A DNA stretch of 36,248 nucleotides from Metabacillus niabensis (GCF_902829255.1 NZ_CADEPK010000360.1:1-36248), one strand, 5' to 3'; positions 7,071-14,019 are shown, counted from the stretch's first letter. Notes: generated by a model not told the origin, from the sequence alone. A program made the numbers and translations.

Positions 7071-8534
7071 TTATGATATTGTATTCGTTGTGCCTACTTG
7101 GGGACTGTCCCCCGTAGGGTGTAGGGTGATTCGGATGGTGGTGCCTTTGTTTGGTTGTGAGATGATGTCTAGGATGTTTTTCGTTTTGTAGACGAGTTCT
7201 AGGCGTTTTATGACGTTGCGCAGGCCGATGCCTGTTGAGTGCCCATGGTGTTCTTCGTTTAGATTTATCGGGTCCTGTGAGAGGATCCTTTGTTTTGTTT
7301 GTTCGTCCATTCCCTTTCCGTTGTCGGTTACTTCGATGATGATGTTTTCACCATCCCGATAGATAGCGAGGCTTATCATCCCTCCCTCCTCAAGACCTTC
7401 TACTCCATGGATGAAGGAGTTTTCGACTAACGGTTGCAGGGTAAGAGCGGGAATTTTTACATCTAAGCAGTCTTCATCAATTTTCGTTTGAAAGGAAATT
7501 CGTTCTGCAAACCTTGTTTTTTGAATGTAAAAATACTCCTGGACGACGTTTGTTTCCTCTCTAAGGGAAACAGATTTATTTATATCTCCTAGACTTGAAC
7601 GTAGCAAGGTCGAGACTGATTGAATGAGCCTTGATGTAACATTTGCCTCCTCTAAATACGCCATTCTTGATATTGTGTTTAGCGTGTTAAATAAAAAATG
7701 CGGATTGATTTGATTTTGCAAATGCTTTAGCTCAAGTTCCTTCAAAAGCTTATCTAGCTCTGACTTTTCCTTTATTTCTTTAATATATTGTTTGATATCT
7801 TCACGCATTTGCAAAAATGATTCGCTTAGAACCTTGACCTCGTCGTTCGTTTTCATCTTAACGACCTGCACGTCGAAGTTTCCTACTGACATTTCCTTTG
7901 CAGCCTTTGATAAGTCACGGATCGGTCTTGTTAGCCCACGGGAAAACCAAATCGCCGCAAATAAGGCAAAAAGCAGAGTCGAGCTAAAAAGACTAATTGT
8001 GAACCACCTAAATGCCTTTTGCCGGTCTTCCATTTCTTGATAAAACAGTTGATAATCAGCTAATTCCAAATTGAGCAGCTGTAACGTCGATTCTAAAATA
8101 TAGGATGAGATGCTACGGACCTCCATCGCATGTGCAGTATACTGGTCCAAATTGTTATAGCGCACCGCTTCAATCGTAATATCACTTTCAGAAATAAGGC
8201 TTGCAATCATCCGTTGGTACTTTTTAAGCTCTACTTGGTTAATCCCTGTCATCGCCTCATCTGTTAGTCGACGATTGTTTGCCAGCAAGTGTTTTTTTAC
8301 CTTTTCGTATTCTTCCAGGTAAAGCGGATCCTTTTCAACAACGTAGGCATTAATTTTTTCATACACTGTTGTTGATTGCTGTGTAATTTCGTTAAAAAGT
8401 AAAAATCGTTCAAAGCTCGTACGATACTCGTTAACAAATTTTGAACTGCTGAAATAAATTGAGTAGGAGACAACGTTAAATAAGACGACAAATGCTAGAA
8501 AATATAATAATAGCTTGTTGCGAATACTGTTCAT
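7071..8534 (-). CDS. YesM-type sensor histidine kinase
   Basis: A 487-aa membrane kinase. It has membrane segment 1 at about residues 9-28, an extracellular helical domain (29-176), membrane segment 2 (177-197), HAMP (198-250), a His_kinase domain with phosphoacceptor H279 in QINPHFLFN, and a C-terminal ATPase domain with LVENSFIHG and DNGKGM motifs. The last 15 residues (PTGDSPQVGTTNTIS) come after the normal family end (TTIRITL) and are partly encoded by an island palindrome at 7100-7113. The ATG overlaps the sensor-protein stop codon (ATGA), so translation is coupled. It is predicted to receive the sugar signal from the 8531-9562 product and phosphorylate the response regulator. Confidence 0.9.
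   Translation of the reverse strand: MNSIRNKLLLYFLAFVVLFNVVSYSIYFSSSKFVNEYRTSFERFLLFNEITQQSTTVYEKINAYVVEKDPLYLEEYEKVKKHLLANNRRLTDEAMTGINQVELKKYQRMIASLISESDITIEAVRYNNLDQYTAHAMEVRSISSYILESTLQLLNLELADYQLFYQEMEDRQKAFRWFTISLFSSTLLFALFAAIWFSRGLTRPIRDLSKAAKEMSVGNFDVQVVKMKTNDEVKVLSESFLQMREDIKQYIKEIKEKSELDKLLKELELKHLQNQINPHFLFNTLNTISRMAYLEEANVTSRLIQSVSTLLRSSLGDINKSVSLREETNVVQEYFYIQKTRFAERISFQTKIDEDCLDVKIPALTLQPLVENSFIHGVEGLEEGGMISLAIYRDGENIIIEVTDNGKGMDEQTKQRILSQDPINLNEEHHGHSTGIGLRNVIKRLELVYKTKNILDIISQPNKGTTIRITLHPTGDSPQVGTTNTIS
7100..7113. repeat. Island palindrome inside kinase coding sequence
   Basis: GGGGACTGTCCCCC, located within the last 15 codons of the histidine kinase; in that frame it encodes the residues GDSPQ. 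Confidence 0.9.
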
Positions 8535-9562
8535 GGTTGCTGTCCTCCACTCATTGTAGCAGGATCCAACGGCAAGTCTTCTTTATGGACAATCTTTGTG
8601 TCTGTGTGCTGTAAAGGCTGTAGCTCCTTTCCTTCATTTAGTTGGATAAGCCGTTCCACTGATTCGTATCCCATCTGGTAGGGAAATTGGACAACGGTTG
8701 CTTCAATGAGTCCATTTTCAATGTATTCAAGTGTTTCGGACAGGATGTCAAAGCCGATGATATAAATATTGTCTTCTGCTTTAAGATTGCTGACTACCTT
8801 TGCAATTCCGATGCCGTCTAGCGCACTTGTCCCGTAAAAGGCTGTTACAGACGGGTATTGCTTGAGAATTTTATGAGCGGCTTCAGATGCACCGATTTCA
8901 GTAATATTTGATTCCTCGACGGTTAGTACCGAAATTCTTTTTTCCGTTGCGATTGCATCCATGAAGCCTTGAACCCGAAGCTTTTGATGTGGGGCATCGT
9001 GGCGCCCTGTAACGATTGCGACATGCTGTCGTCCTGTTGTATCGTTTATGATTGCTTTGCCAGCGATGAATCCCGAGTAGTAATTATCGGTTCCAACATA
9101 GACGGCACGCTCACTTTCGGGGGCGTCTGTATCAATCGTGACGATCGGAATTGATTTTTCCTTTGCCTTTGTTACGAGATGATTAAATTGCTCCTCGCCA
9201 ATTCCCTGGGTAATGATGCCATCTACCCTGCCCGCTATTGCCATATCTATCGTTTTGAGGTGCTCAGCTGTATTTGCCTGCTTCGGACCGAGATACTCCA
9301 AATACACATTATGAAACTTCGCAGCATCGCGCGCCCCTTGCTCAACAAGCCGCCAATAATCATTATCAAGCTCCTCTGGAATGAGGACGAAATGATGCTG
9401 ATAGTTGTTGTGGTGGGTGTTGGGGACAGTCCCCTGTGCTTGGGTGGGGACTGTCCCCGTTTCAAAGTGAAAGGTCTCTTTGCCATAGTATAAGGTTAGA
9501 ATACTAGTAAAAATGAATACAAGAAACGTAGAAAAATAGAGAAAACGTCGAAAATAGCGCAT
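8531..9562 (-). CDS. Membrane-anchored sugar-binding sensor protein (RbsB/LacI-like fold)
   Basis: A 343-aa protein with an N-terminal membrane anchor (about residues 5-24), a linker, and a periplasmic-binding-protein type 1 domain of the ribose-binding group (for example IPIVTIDTDAPES, YVGTDNYYSG). Its place directly upstream of a YesM/YesN pair matches known three-component systems such as AraPST of Geobacillus and XylFII-LytS-YesN of clostridia, in which the binding protein presents sugar to the kinase. The frame opens at 9574, but the ATG at 9562 has a GAAGGA site 11 bases upstream and is preferred. The linker GTVPTQAQGTVP is encoded by two island palindromes (9422-9458). Confidence 0.85.
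   Translation of the reverse strand: MRYFRRFLYFSTFLVFIFTSILTLYYGKETFHFETGTVPTQAQGTVPNTHHNNYQHHFVLIPEELDNDYWRLVEQGARDAAKFHNVYLEYLGPKQANTAEHLKTIDMAIAGRVDGIITQGIGEEQFNHLVTKAKEKSIPIVTIDTDAPESERAVYVGTDNYYSGFIAGKAIINDTTGRQHVAIVTGRHDAPHQKLRVQGFMDAIATEKRISVLTVEESNITEIGASEAAHKILKQYPSVTAFYGTSALDGIGIAKVVSNLKAEDNIYIIGFDILSETLEYIENGLIEATVVQFPYQMGYESVERLIQLNEGKELQPLQHTDTKIVHKEDLPLDPATMSGGQQP
9422..9458. repeat. REPIN-like doublet, class 2, inside sensor gene
   Basis: GGGGACAGTCCCC (9422-9434) and GGGGACTGTCCCC (9446-9458), inverted, spacer TGTGCTTGGGT of 11 bases. It is read in frame as GTVPTQAQGTVP in the linker between membrane anchor and binding domain. The same spacer recurs at 9646-9682. Confidence 0.9.
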
Positions 9563-9585
9563 TGAGTAATCCATCCTTCGTATTT

Positions 9586-9609
9586 AGGTAAGCGTTTTCT
9601 TTTATTGTA
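9586..9609 (-). promoter_or_regulatory. Candidate promoter and imperfect cre for sensor operon
   Basis: On the minus strand TACAAT (9604-9609) is a possible -10, followed by a cre-like sequence at 9586-9600 that matches the consensus core GNAANCGNWNNC but differs at two outer positions. The -35 is weak. Confidence 0.4.
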
Positions 9610-9645
9610 TTCGATTTAATAGGGATTTGGTAGTGGGTGGTTTTT

Positions 9646-9682
9646 GGGGACTGTCCCTTGTGCTTGAGTGGGGACTGTCCCC
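9646..9682. repeat. Palindrome doublet, class 2, downstream of RAYT
   Basis: GGGGACTGTCCCT (9646-9658) and GGGGACTGTCCCC (9670-9682) in direct orientation with spacer TGTGCTTGAGT, nearly identical to the spacer at 9435-9445. It ends 20 bases past the RAYT stop codon. Confidence 0.88.
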
Positions 9683-9702
9683 AAAATTACTCAGCCTTAA
9701 AA

Positions 9703-10248
9703 TTATGTTTCGTCAGGGGATTCCTCGGTATATTGCTTGAAAAATTGAATATTAGAATTTGTAAAGTAAGAGAGTGTTCTTTCTGTTGTGACAAGCGGGT
9801 TTTTGTTTGGGGTTACATATGTAGAATAGCTACTCCACGGATAATCCTCGGGGGTTGAGACAAGCTTTGCTTCTACAGGGTTACGATGAATGTAGCGGTT
9901 AACAGTAAGGAAGTAATTTGCGTCAAGTATGAGCTTTGCCCCATATCTTCCTTGGAAAACATGCCCTACTAACGAATATCGTTTGTTTAAATAGATTGCA
10001 TATCTTGTATGGAGAACTTTGATAATCTGACTAGTTGAGGTGTCTTTCGTTTCTAGCTGGAGATGGATGTGGTTATTCATTAAACAGTAGGCGTGTAAAT
10101 CAAAGGGGTATTTTTCCTTTGTTTCCTTTAAAATTTCCATGTACTTACGAATGTCCTGGCTATCATGAAATAGCTCACTCTTACGATTTCCTCTTGCTGT
10201 AATGTGATACGTTGCTCCAGGAAACCAGATTCTGTTTTGTCTTGCCAT
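9703..10248 (-). CDS. REP-associated tyrosine transposase (RAYT, Y1_Tnp family)
   Basis: A 181-aa HUH-superfamily single-strand DNA transposase. The metal-binding HUH motif is at residues 58-62 (NNHIH, H60 and H62), and the candidate nucleophile tyrosine lies in NYFLTVNRYIHRNPVEAKL (Y112 or Y119; choice not certain). The opening HITARGNRK and the trailing DYPWSSY are typical of the IS200-like TnpA group called RAYT. RAYTs are usually single, non-mobile genes that cut and rejoin REP palindromes. The gene is flanked by island palindromes on both sides (9646-9682; 10332-10436), which supports that pairing. The ATG at 10248 has an AAAGGTG site. The gene appears complete; activity is untested. Confidence 0.92.
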   Translation of the reverse strand: MARQNRIWFPGATYHITARGNRKSELFHDSQDIRKYMEILKETKEKYPFDLHAYCLMNNHIHLQLETKDTSTSQIIKVLHTRYAIYLNKRYSLVGHVFQGRYGAKLILDANYFLTVNRYIHRNPVEAKLVSTPEDYPWSSYSTYVTPNKNPLVTTERTLSYFTNSNIQFFKQYTEESPDET

Positions 10249-10331
10249 AGTTATTCACCTTTCCTTATTTTTTTATGAGGGCTATGCCCGGTCATAAGTA
10301 GATTCGTCGTTAACAGGTGAATCCCTTCTTT

Positions 10332-10345
10332 GGGGACAGTCCCCC
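10332..10345. repeat. Island palindrome, upstream of RAYT
   Basis: GGGGACAGTCCCCC, A-centred, about 84 bases upstream of the RAYT start codon, flanked by T and A as in the consensus. Confidence 0.9.
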
Positions 10346-10399
10346 AAAATTGTGGTTTTTTATTTTTTCCTTTTGAAAATTTAATTTTGAAAATGAGAG

Positions 10400-10436
10400 A
10401 GGGACAGTCCCCAAAACGTTGCGGGGGACTGTCCCC
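10400..10436. repeat. REPIN-like doublet next to phaC
   Basis: AGGGACAGTCCCC (10400-10412, one arm mismatch) and GGGGGACTGTCCCC (10423-10436), inverted, 10-base spacer. The second copy ends four bases past the phaC stop codon. Confidence 0.88.
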
Positions 10437-10440
10437 AGTA

Positions 10441-11496
10441 TTATTTCGATCTCTTTGCTAGCCATTTTGATAGATAGTCCGGTATTGTGCCGGTGAGGGC
10501 GAGGGAGGCGTGGCCACCTTGGACTTCGAGGTAGGTTTTGTCCTTGCTTGAGATATGGTTCATAATTGGTTTTATTTGTTCTGCAGGTACGAGTCTATCG
10601 TATGCTGTTGCTACTGTTAAAAGATTTGCTTTAATATTTTTTAGTGATGCTCCTTTGTTGTTAATCATTTGTTTGTTTCGTATTAGCTTGTTTTCTTTTC
10701 CAAGGTCGTTTAGTAATTGCTTTAAGGTTGCACCCGGAAGCGGGATGTGCCCCTCTGCCCACATATTGATTCTTCGCCACCGCTCAACGTGTGAGTCATC
10801 ATAACTTTTTTGAAGCAGGGTTGCCTGGGGGCTAAAATAAAGCGGCGAGGTAATAAGACGCATGCCTGCCTTGATAACTTGAGCAGGAATGAGTCCCATT
10901 GCATCGATTATTTCTTCCATATTGAAGCTTCCATCCTTAATCGCCTTTGCCCACTCATCAAAAACAGGAGTTTGACTAAAGTCTACCGGGGTTGCAAGCA
11001 AAACGAGATTTTTGATCGGTACTTTTGTTATCGCGGCAAACATTGTCGCAAGTGTGCCCCCAAGACAAAAGCCAATGACAGTGATTTCTTTTGCATTAGA
11101 ATGAGCTAATACACGTTCAGATGCAGGCTCTATATATTGCGAAAAATAGTCATCAAGAGTCATATCCTTATCTTCATAGCCCGGGATGCCAAAATCTATT
11201 AAGTATACATCATAGCCTTCCTTACCAAATGCCTCAATCATACTCATGTTAGGCCCCAAATCAAGAATACTCGGCTGGTTCACTAGTGAATAGATAAGAT
11301 AGAGTGGTACGCTAAATCGTTTATTCGGAGATGGATAGTACCAAAGTGTCGCCTTGTTTTTCTTCCAAATCGCTTCTTTTGGCGTTTGCCCTATTTCAGG
11401 GAGCCTTTCGCTCCATTGCCGATTGTACCCTCGCCACCTTTTCAATTCATGCTCTACTAGTTCATACTGTGCTTGGTTTAATTCGTTGTTAGCCAA
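10441..11496 (-). CDS. phaC: Class IV polyhydroxyalkanoate synthase, catalytic subunit PhaC
   Basis: A 351-aa alpha/beta-hydrolase-fold enzyme that polymerises (R)-3-hydroxyacyl-CoA into storage polyester on granules. The lipase-like box GFCLGG places the catalytic cysteine at C144; aspartate D300 (AYDRLVP) and histidine H329 (GGHAS) complete the triad. Spacing and length fit class IV enzymes of Bacillus (about 361 aa, C151/D306/H335). Translation appears to start at TTG 11496, which lies within the 3' end of phaR (8-base overlap) with a GGAG site about 11 bases upstream. PhaC of this class needs PhaR for activity. Confidence 0.9.
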   Translation of the reverse strand: MANNELNQAQYELVEHELKRWRGYNRQWSERLPEIGQTPKEAIWKKNKATLWYYPSPNKRFSVPLYLIYSLVNQPSILDLGPNMSMIEAFGKEGYDVYLIDFGIPGYEDKDMTLDDYFSQYIEPASERVLAHSNAKEITVIGFCLGGTLATMFAAITKVPIKNLVLLATPVDFSQTPVFDEWAKAIKDGSFNMEEIIDAMGLIPAQVIKAGMRLITSPLYFSPQATLLQKSYDDSHVERWRRINMWAEGHIPLPGATLKQLLNDLGKENKLIRNKQMINNKGASLKNIKANLLTVATAYDRLVPAEQIKPIMNHISSKDKTYLEVQGGHASLALTGTIPDYLSKWLAKRSK

Positions 11497-12079
11497 TGTT
11501 TTTCAATCTCCGCTTTAAAACTTCGATAGGCGCTTCCTGTGTCTGGTTATTTTCTGCTTCTTGTTGATCGTTTAGTGGCTGTCTATTCACCCCTACATCT
11601 ACTTGCTCTCTTAGAAATGCGAGAATATTTTCTCGAGGGTTTGTTGTAGTATCCGGTGATGATGATGACTTTTCACTTTGTTTTTGGCTTAAACTAGCTA
11701 CGGAAGCTTTGCTTTTATTTAATCGTTGAGAAACAGAGGATTGCTCACGATTTGATACAGCTTGTGTCGCTACTGGCGCATTTTGCAGCTGTCTTAAATA
11801 ATCCTCTAGTAAGTCCATTTTCTCTTCTAGCTGTAAAACTAGCTTAGCTACGTTTGCAACATCATCCTTTGTCGGGATTCTTAAAGCAGTCGTTATGATT
11901 TCCTGATACCTTTGTAGTTGTCTTAGCACCTCTCCGGTAACTGCTGATTGATCTGCCGCAAGCTTCACTAAACTCTCATTGTTAAGCTGATTTTGAATGA
12001 ATTCATTAATTCTCGCCTCACCACCTTGGGCAAGCTTTTTTAGTTCTTTGTATAATTGATCTGTAAGTTTGCTAGACAT
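11489..12079 (-). CDS. phaR: Class IV PHA synthase subunit PhaR
   Basis: A 196-aa hydrophilic, Gln/Ser-rich and largely helical protein. Residues 1-105 form amphipathic helices (KLTDQLYKELKKLAQGG; LQLEEKMDLLEDYLRQLQNA), followed by a low-complexity serine/threonine linker and a short C-terminal basic part. Size, composition and position directly before phaC with overlapping frames identify it as PhaR, the accessory subunit of class IV synthases. The frame opens at GTG 12088, but ATG 12079 has an AGGAG site eight bases upstream and is preferred; the GTG would overlap that site. Confidence 0.82.
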   Translation of the reverse strand: MSSKLTDQLYKELKKLAQGGEARINEFIQNQLNNESLVKLAADQSAVTGEVLRQLQRYQEIITTALRIPTKDDVANVAKLVLQLEEKMDLLEDYLRQLQNAPVATQAVSNREQSSVSQRLNKSKASVASLSQKQSEKSSSSPDTTTNPRENILAFLREQVDVGVNRQPLNDQQEAENNQTQEAPIEVLKRRLKNIG

Positions 12080-12110
12080 ATTATTCACTCCTATTATTGG
12101 GAATTTTTTT

Positions 12111-12141
12111 GGGGACTGTCCCTCTTTGGGGGACTGTCCCC
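12111..12141. repeat. Palindrome pair in direct orientation upstream of phaR
   Basis: GGGGACTGTCCCT (12111-12123) and GGGGGACTGTCCCC (12128-12141), both T-centred, four bases apart. They lie 32 bases upstream of the phaR start. Confidence 0.88.
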
Positions 12142-12205
12142 AAACAGGCCTTATTCCTTTTGAAAGCTAGAGTAGAATCCTTTTGTAGCAATGTTTCCTG
12201 GGTGT

Positions 12206-12219
12206 GGGGGACTGTCCCC
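12206..12219. repeat. Island palindrome, single copy
   Basis: GGGGGACTGTCCCC in the interval between the dehydrogenase and phaR. Confidence 0.9.
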
Positions 12220-12263
12220 AATTTGTTAGTTGTGTCTCCTTATTTGTTGTAAACTCATTTATT

Positions 12264-12278
12264 GGGGGACTGTCCCCC
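12264..12278. repeat. Island palindrome, longest arms
   Basis: GGGGGACTGTCCCCC, T-centred, with flanking T and A: the longest perfect pairing of the family here. It ends 15 bases before the last codon of the dehydrogenase gene and partly overlaps an 11-base direct repeat (12276-12286 / 12290-12300). Confidence 0.9.
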
Positions 12279-12293
12279 ATTAAGCTTCTCCCA

Positions 12294-13070
12294 TTAAGCT
12301 AGTGCTGAGGTGCCTCCGTCGATTGTTAGGATGTGGCCGTTGATGTAGTTGGAGGCTGGGGATGCTAGGAATAGGATGGCGCCTTTTAGGTCGTTTGGGT
12401 GGCCGATTCGTCCTGCTGGTGTGCGGGCGATGATTTGTTTGCTGAAGTGGTCGATGACAGGTTTTGAGAGTTTTGTTGGGAAGAATCCTGGAGCGATTGC
12501 GTTGACTTGGATATTGTGTGGTGCGAGCTTAACTGCTAGGTCTTTTGTGAAGGTCATGACGGCTCCTTTACTCGTGTTGTAGGCTGTTGTGTTCATAAAG
12601 GTGTCCATTGTGCCACCAAATCCTGATATTGATGCGATATTGATGATTTTTCCGGATTTTTGCTTTGTCATTACATTTGCAACGGCTTGTGAGAAGAGGA
12701 ATGTTCCTTTGACATTAACAGCCATGACTTTATCCCATTTGTCTGCAGGCATTGTTAGGATCGGTGCAATCCATGATGTTCCGCTATTGTTTACTAATAT
12801 ATCGATCGTTCCAAACTGTTTGACTGTTTCTGTGACAACATGTTCAACCTCAGCTGGTACTGTTACATCACATTCAAACGCAAGGGATTGGACCCCTTTG
12901 TCTTTTAGAGCTTTACTTACTTCTAGACATGCAGCGAGATCACGAGAGCATACGACGACATTTGCACCTGCCTCAGCTAATGTATGTGCCATGATTTCTC
13001 CTAGGCCTCTACCACCACCTGTAACAATTGCCGTTTTGTTGGAAACATTGAATAATTCATTTACTAACAA
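12294..13070 (-). CDS. Short-chain dehydrogenase/reductase (SDR), possibly linked to PHA synthesis
   Basis: A 258-aa classical SDR using NAD(P)H. The cofactor motif TGGGRGLGE is near residue 17, NNSG near 94-97, and catalytic residues are S147, Y164 and K168 (YNTSK). It ends in IDGGTSALA. The fold resembles gluconate 5-dehydrogenase and 3-oxoacyl reductases. In other bacilli phaR and phaC accompany phaB, an acetoacetyl-CoA reductase of this superfamily; this gene lies upstream of phaR on the same strand and could serve that role, but it does not look like typical PhaB. A TTG at 13079 abuts the AGGAGG site, so TTG 13070, ten bases from it, is the likelier start. Confidence 0.8.
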   Translation of the reverse strand: MLVNELFNVSNKTAIVTGGGRGLGEIMAHTLAEAGANVVVCSRDLAACLEVSKALKDKGVQSLAFECDVTVPAEVEHVVTETVKQFGTIDILVNNSGTSWIAPILTMPADKWDKVMAVNVKGTFLFSQAVANVMTKQKSGKIINIASISGFGGTMDTFMNTTAYNTSKGAVMTFTKDLAVKLAPHNIQVNAIAPGFFPTKLSKPVIDHFSKQIIARTPAGRIGHPNDLKGAILFLASPASNYINGHILTIDGGTSALA

Positions 13071-13126
13071 AGTCTTCAATCCTCCTAAACTGTTAGCTAT
13101 CGGATATTTATCCTATCACTCTTTTT

Positions 13127-13168
13127 TATCCGTACTTTAGTATAAACGGATACGTTAGAAGTTGTGAT
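13127..13168 (-). promoter_or_regulatory. Promoter with overlapping palindromic operator
   Basis: On the minus strand ATCACA (13163-13168) and TATACT (13139-13144) form a candidate promoter with 18-base spacing for the dehydrogenase. The -10 lies in the centre of an interrupted palindrome TATCCGT (13127-13133) N12 ACGGATA (13146-13152), which looks like a repressor operator. The regulator is not identified. Confidence 0.5.
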
Positions 13169-13298
13169 AGAAAATAGTTTTTTCGCTTACGCCTGATTTT
13201 CATATACATGAATTAGTAGATTTAACTATTGCCAAAAGGAATTGGGGGAATATAGGCGAATTAATAGAATACGTATTTTTCAGAAAAAGGAGTATATC

Positions 13299-13823
13299 AT
13301 GATGCGAATGTTAACCTATTCTCCCCCTAAGCTGAAGCCGTCAACTGCATCCACACAGGTTATCGATGAGCTTGGACAGGTTGTTTGTACGTTTAAGCGA
13401 TCGTATAAAAACATTTGGTTCCGTATTGCCGATGTCTTTTTAGATCATCATTATTTTGTTCAAGTTGATGTTTATTCAACTAATGGGGAATTACTCTATC
13501 AAGGGAAAAAAATTCCACGCTGGGGGAAAACTCAATATAAAGTGATCAATTGCAAAACGACTGAACGCTATCACATCACCTACAAATCGATGCAGGTTGT
13601 TGTACCTGAGTTCATGATTTCATCGAATGATGGGCAGTTTATCGTTAAGCGGGAGCTGATGGATTGGGCAGGGTTTTATTATAATGAACAAGAAGTTGCT
13701 AGATGGAGGATGAAAACAACCGAATTGTTTAAAACATATTTGCAAATTGAGGATGCTTCACCTATAGAGGATCCAGCGTTCTTTGTTTGTCTGTTTCAAT
13801 TGATTTTTTATTATGGTGAATAA
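13299..13823 (+). CDS. Tubby C-terminal-domain-like protein
   Basis: A 174-aa protein, mostly beta-strand, with repeated patterns such as ELGQVVCTFKRSY and STNGELLYQGKKIPRWGKTQY. This pattern resembles the tubby/LURP-one-like barrel proteins of bacilli (YxjI type), whose function is not established. No signal peptide or membrane segment is evident. The frame opens at 13242, but ATG 13299 has an AAGGAG site six bases upstream (a second ATG follows directly), so the shorter form is chosen. It is divergent from the dehydrogenase gene and ends before a bidirectional terminator. Family assignment is moderate. Confidence 0.65.
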   Translation: MMRMLTYSPPKLKPSTASTQVIDELGQVVCTFKRSYKNIWFRIADVFLDHHYFVQVDVYSTNGELLYQGKKIPRWGKTQYKVINCKTTERYHITYKSMQVVVPEFMISSNDGQFIVKRELMDWAGFYYNEQEVARWRMKTTELFKTYLQIEDASPIEDPAFFVCLFQLIFYYGE

Positions 13824-13834
13824 ACTTCCCAAAT

Positions 13835-13868
13835 AAAAAATGCGAATACCTAAGGCATCCGCATTTTT
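13835..13868. terminator. Bidirectional terminator
   Basis: AAAAATGCG (13836-13844) pairs with CGCATTTTT (13860-13868) with further partial pairing inside. It lies between the tubby-like gene (plus) and the small gene at 13876-14019 (minus) and serves both. Confidence 0.8.
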
Positions 13869-13875
13869 CGTATTT

Positions 13876-14019
13876 TTAAGAGGCATATACTTTCTTTATT
13901 TGTGAAATCAAATCTTGCAATAATTCATTCGTTGTAATATCTGCTGTCTTCTCGCCTTTATCATGTGCGCGTAACAGAATTTGTAGCAGCTCTTCTTGTT
14001 TTAGCTGGCTTTCTTTCAT
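13876..14019 (-). CDS. Small hypothetical protein, 47 aa
   Basis: Short gene with an ATG at 14019, an AAAGGGA site about nine bases upstream, and the shared terminator 8 bases past its stop codon. The product is charged and helical (MKESQLKQEELLQILLRAHD at the start, LLQDLISQIKKVY near the end) with no membrane segment or cysteine. It is not recognised. The ribosome site, compact amphipathic composition and terminator support a real gene. Confidence 0.6.
   Translation of the reverse strand: MKESQLKQEELLQILLRAHDKGEKTADITTNELLQDLISQIKKVYAS

Noticed and set aside
9646-10436. Complete IS200/IS605 insertion sequence
   Set aside because: The transposase is of the RAYT type, no TnpB is present, and the flanks are repeats also found elsewhere in the window rather than specific element ends.
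335-12278. CRISPR array made of the GGGGAC palindromes
   Set aside because: Spacing is irregular, from 4 bases to 5 kb, the unit is too short and palindromic, and no cas genes are present.
12589-13140. 183-codon plus-strand frame opposite the dehydrogenase gene
   Set aside because: It is antisense to a well-supported SDR gene, has no ribosome site and no family features.
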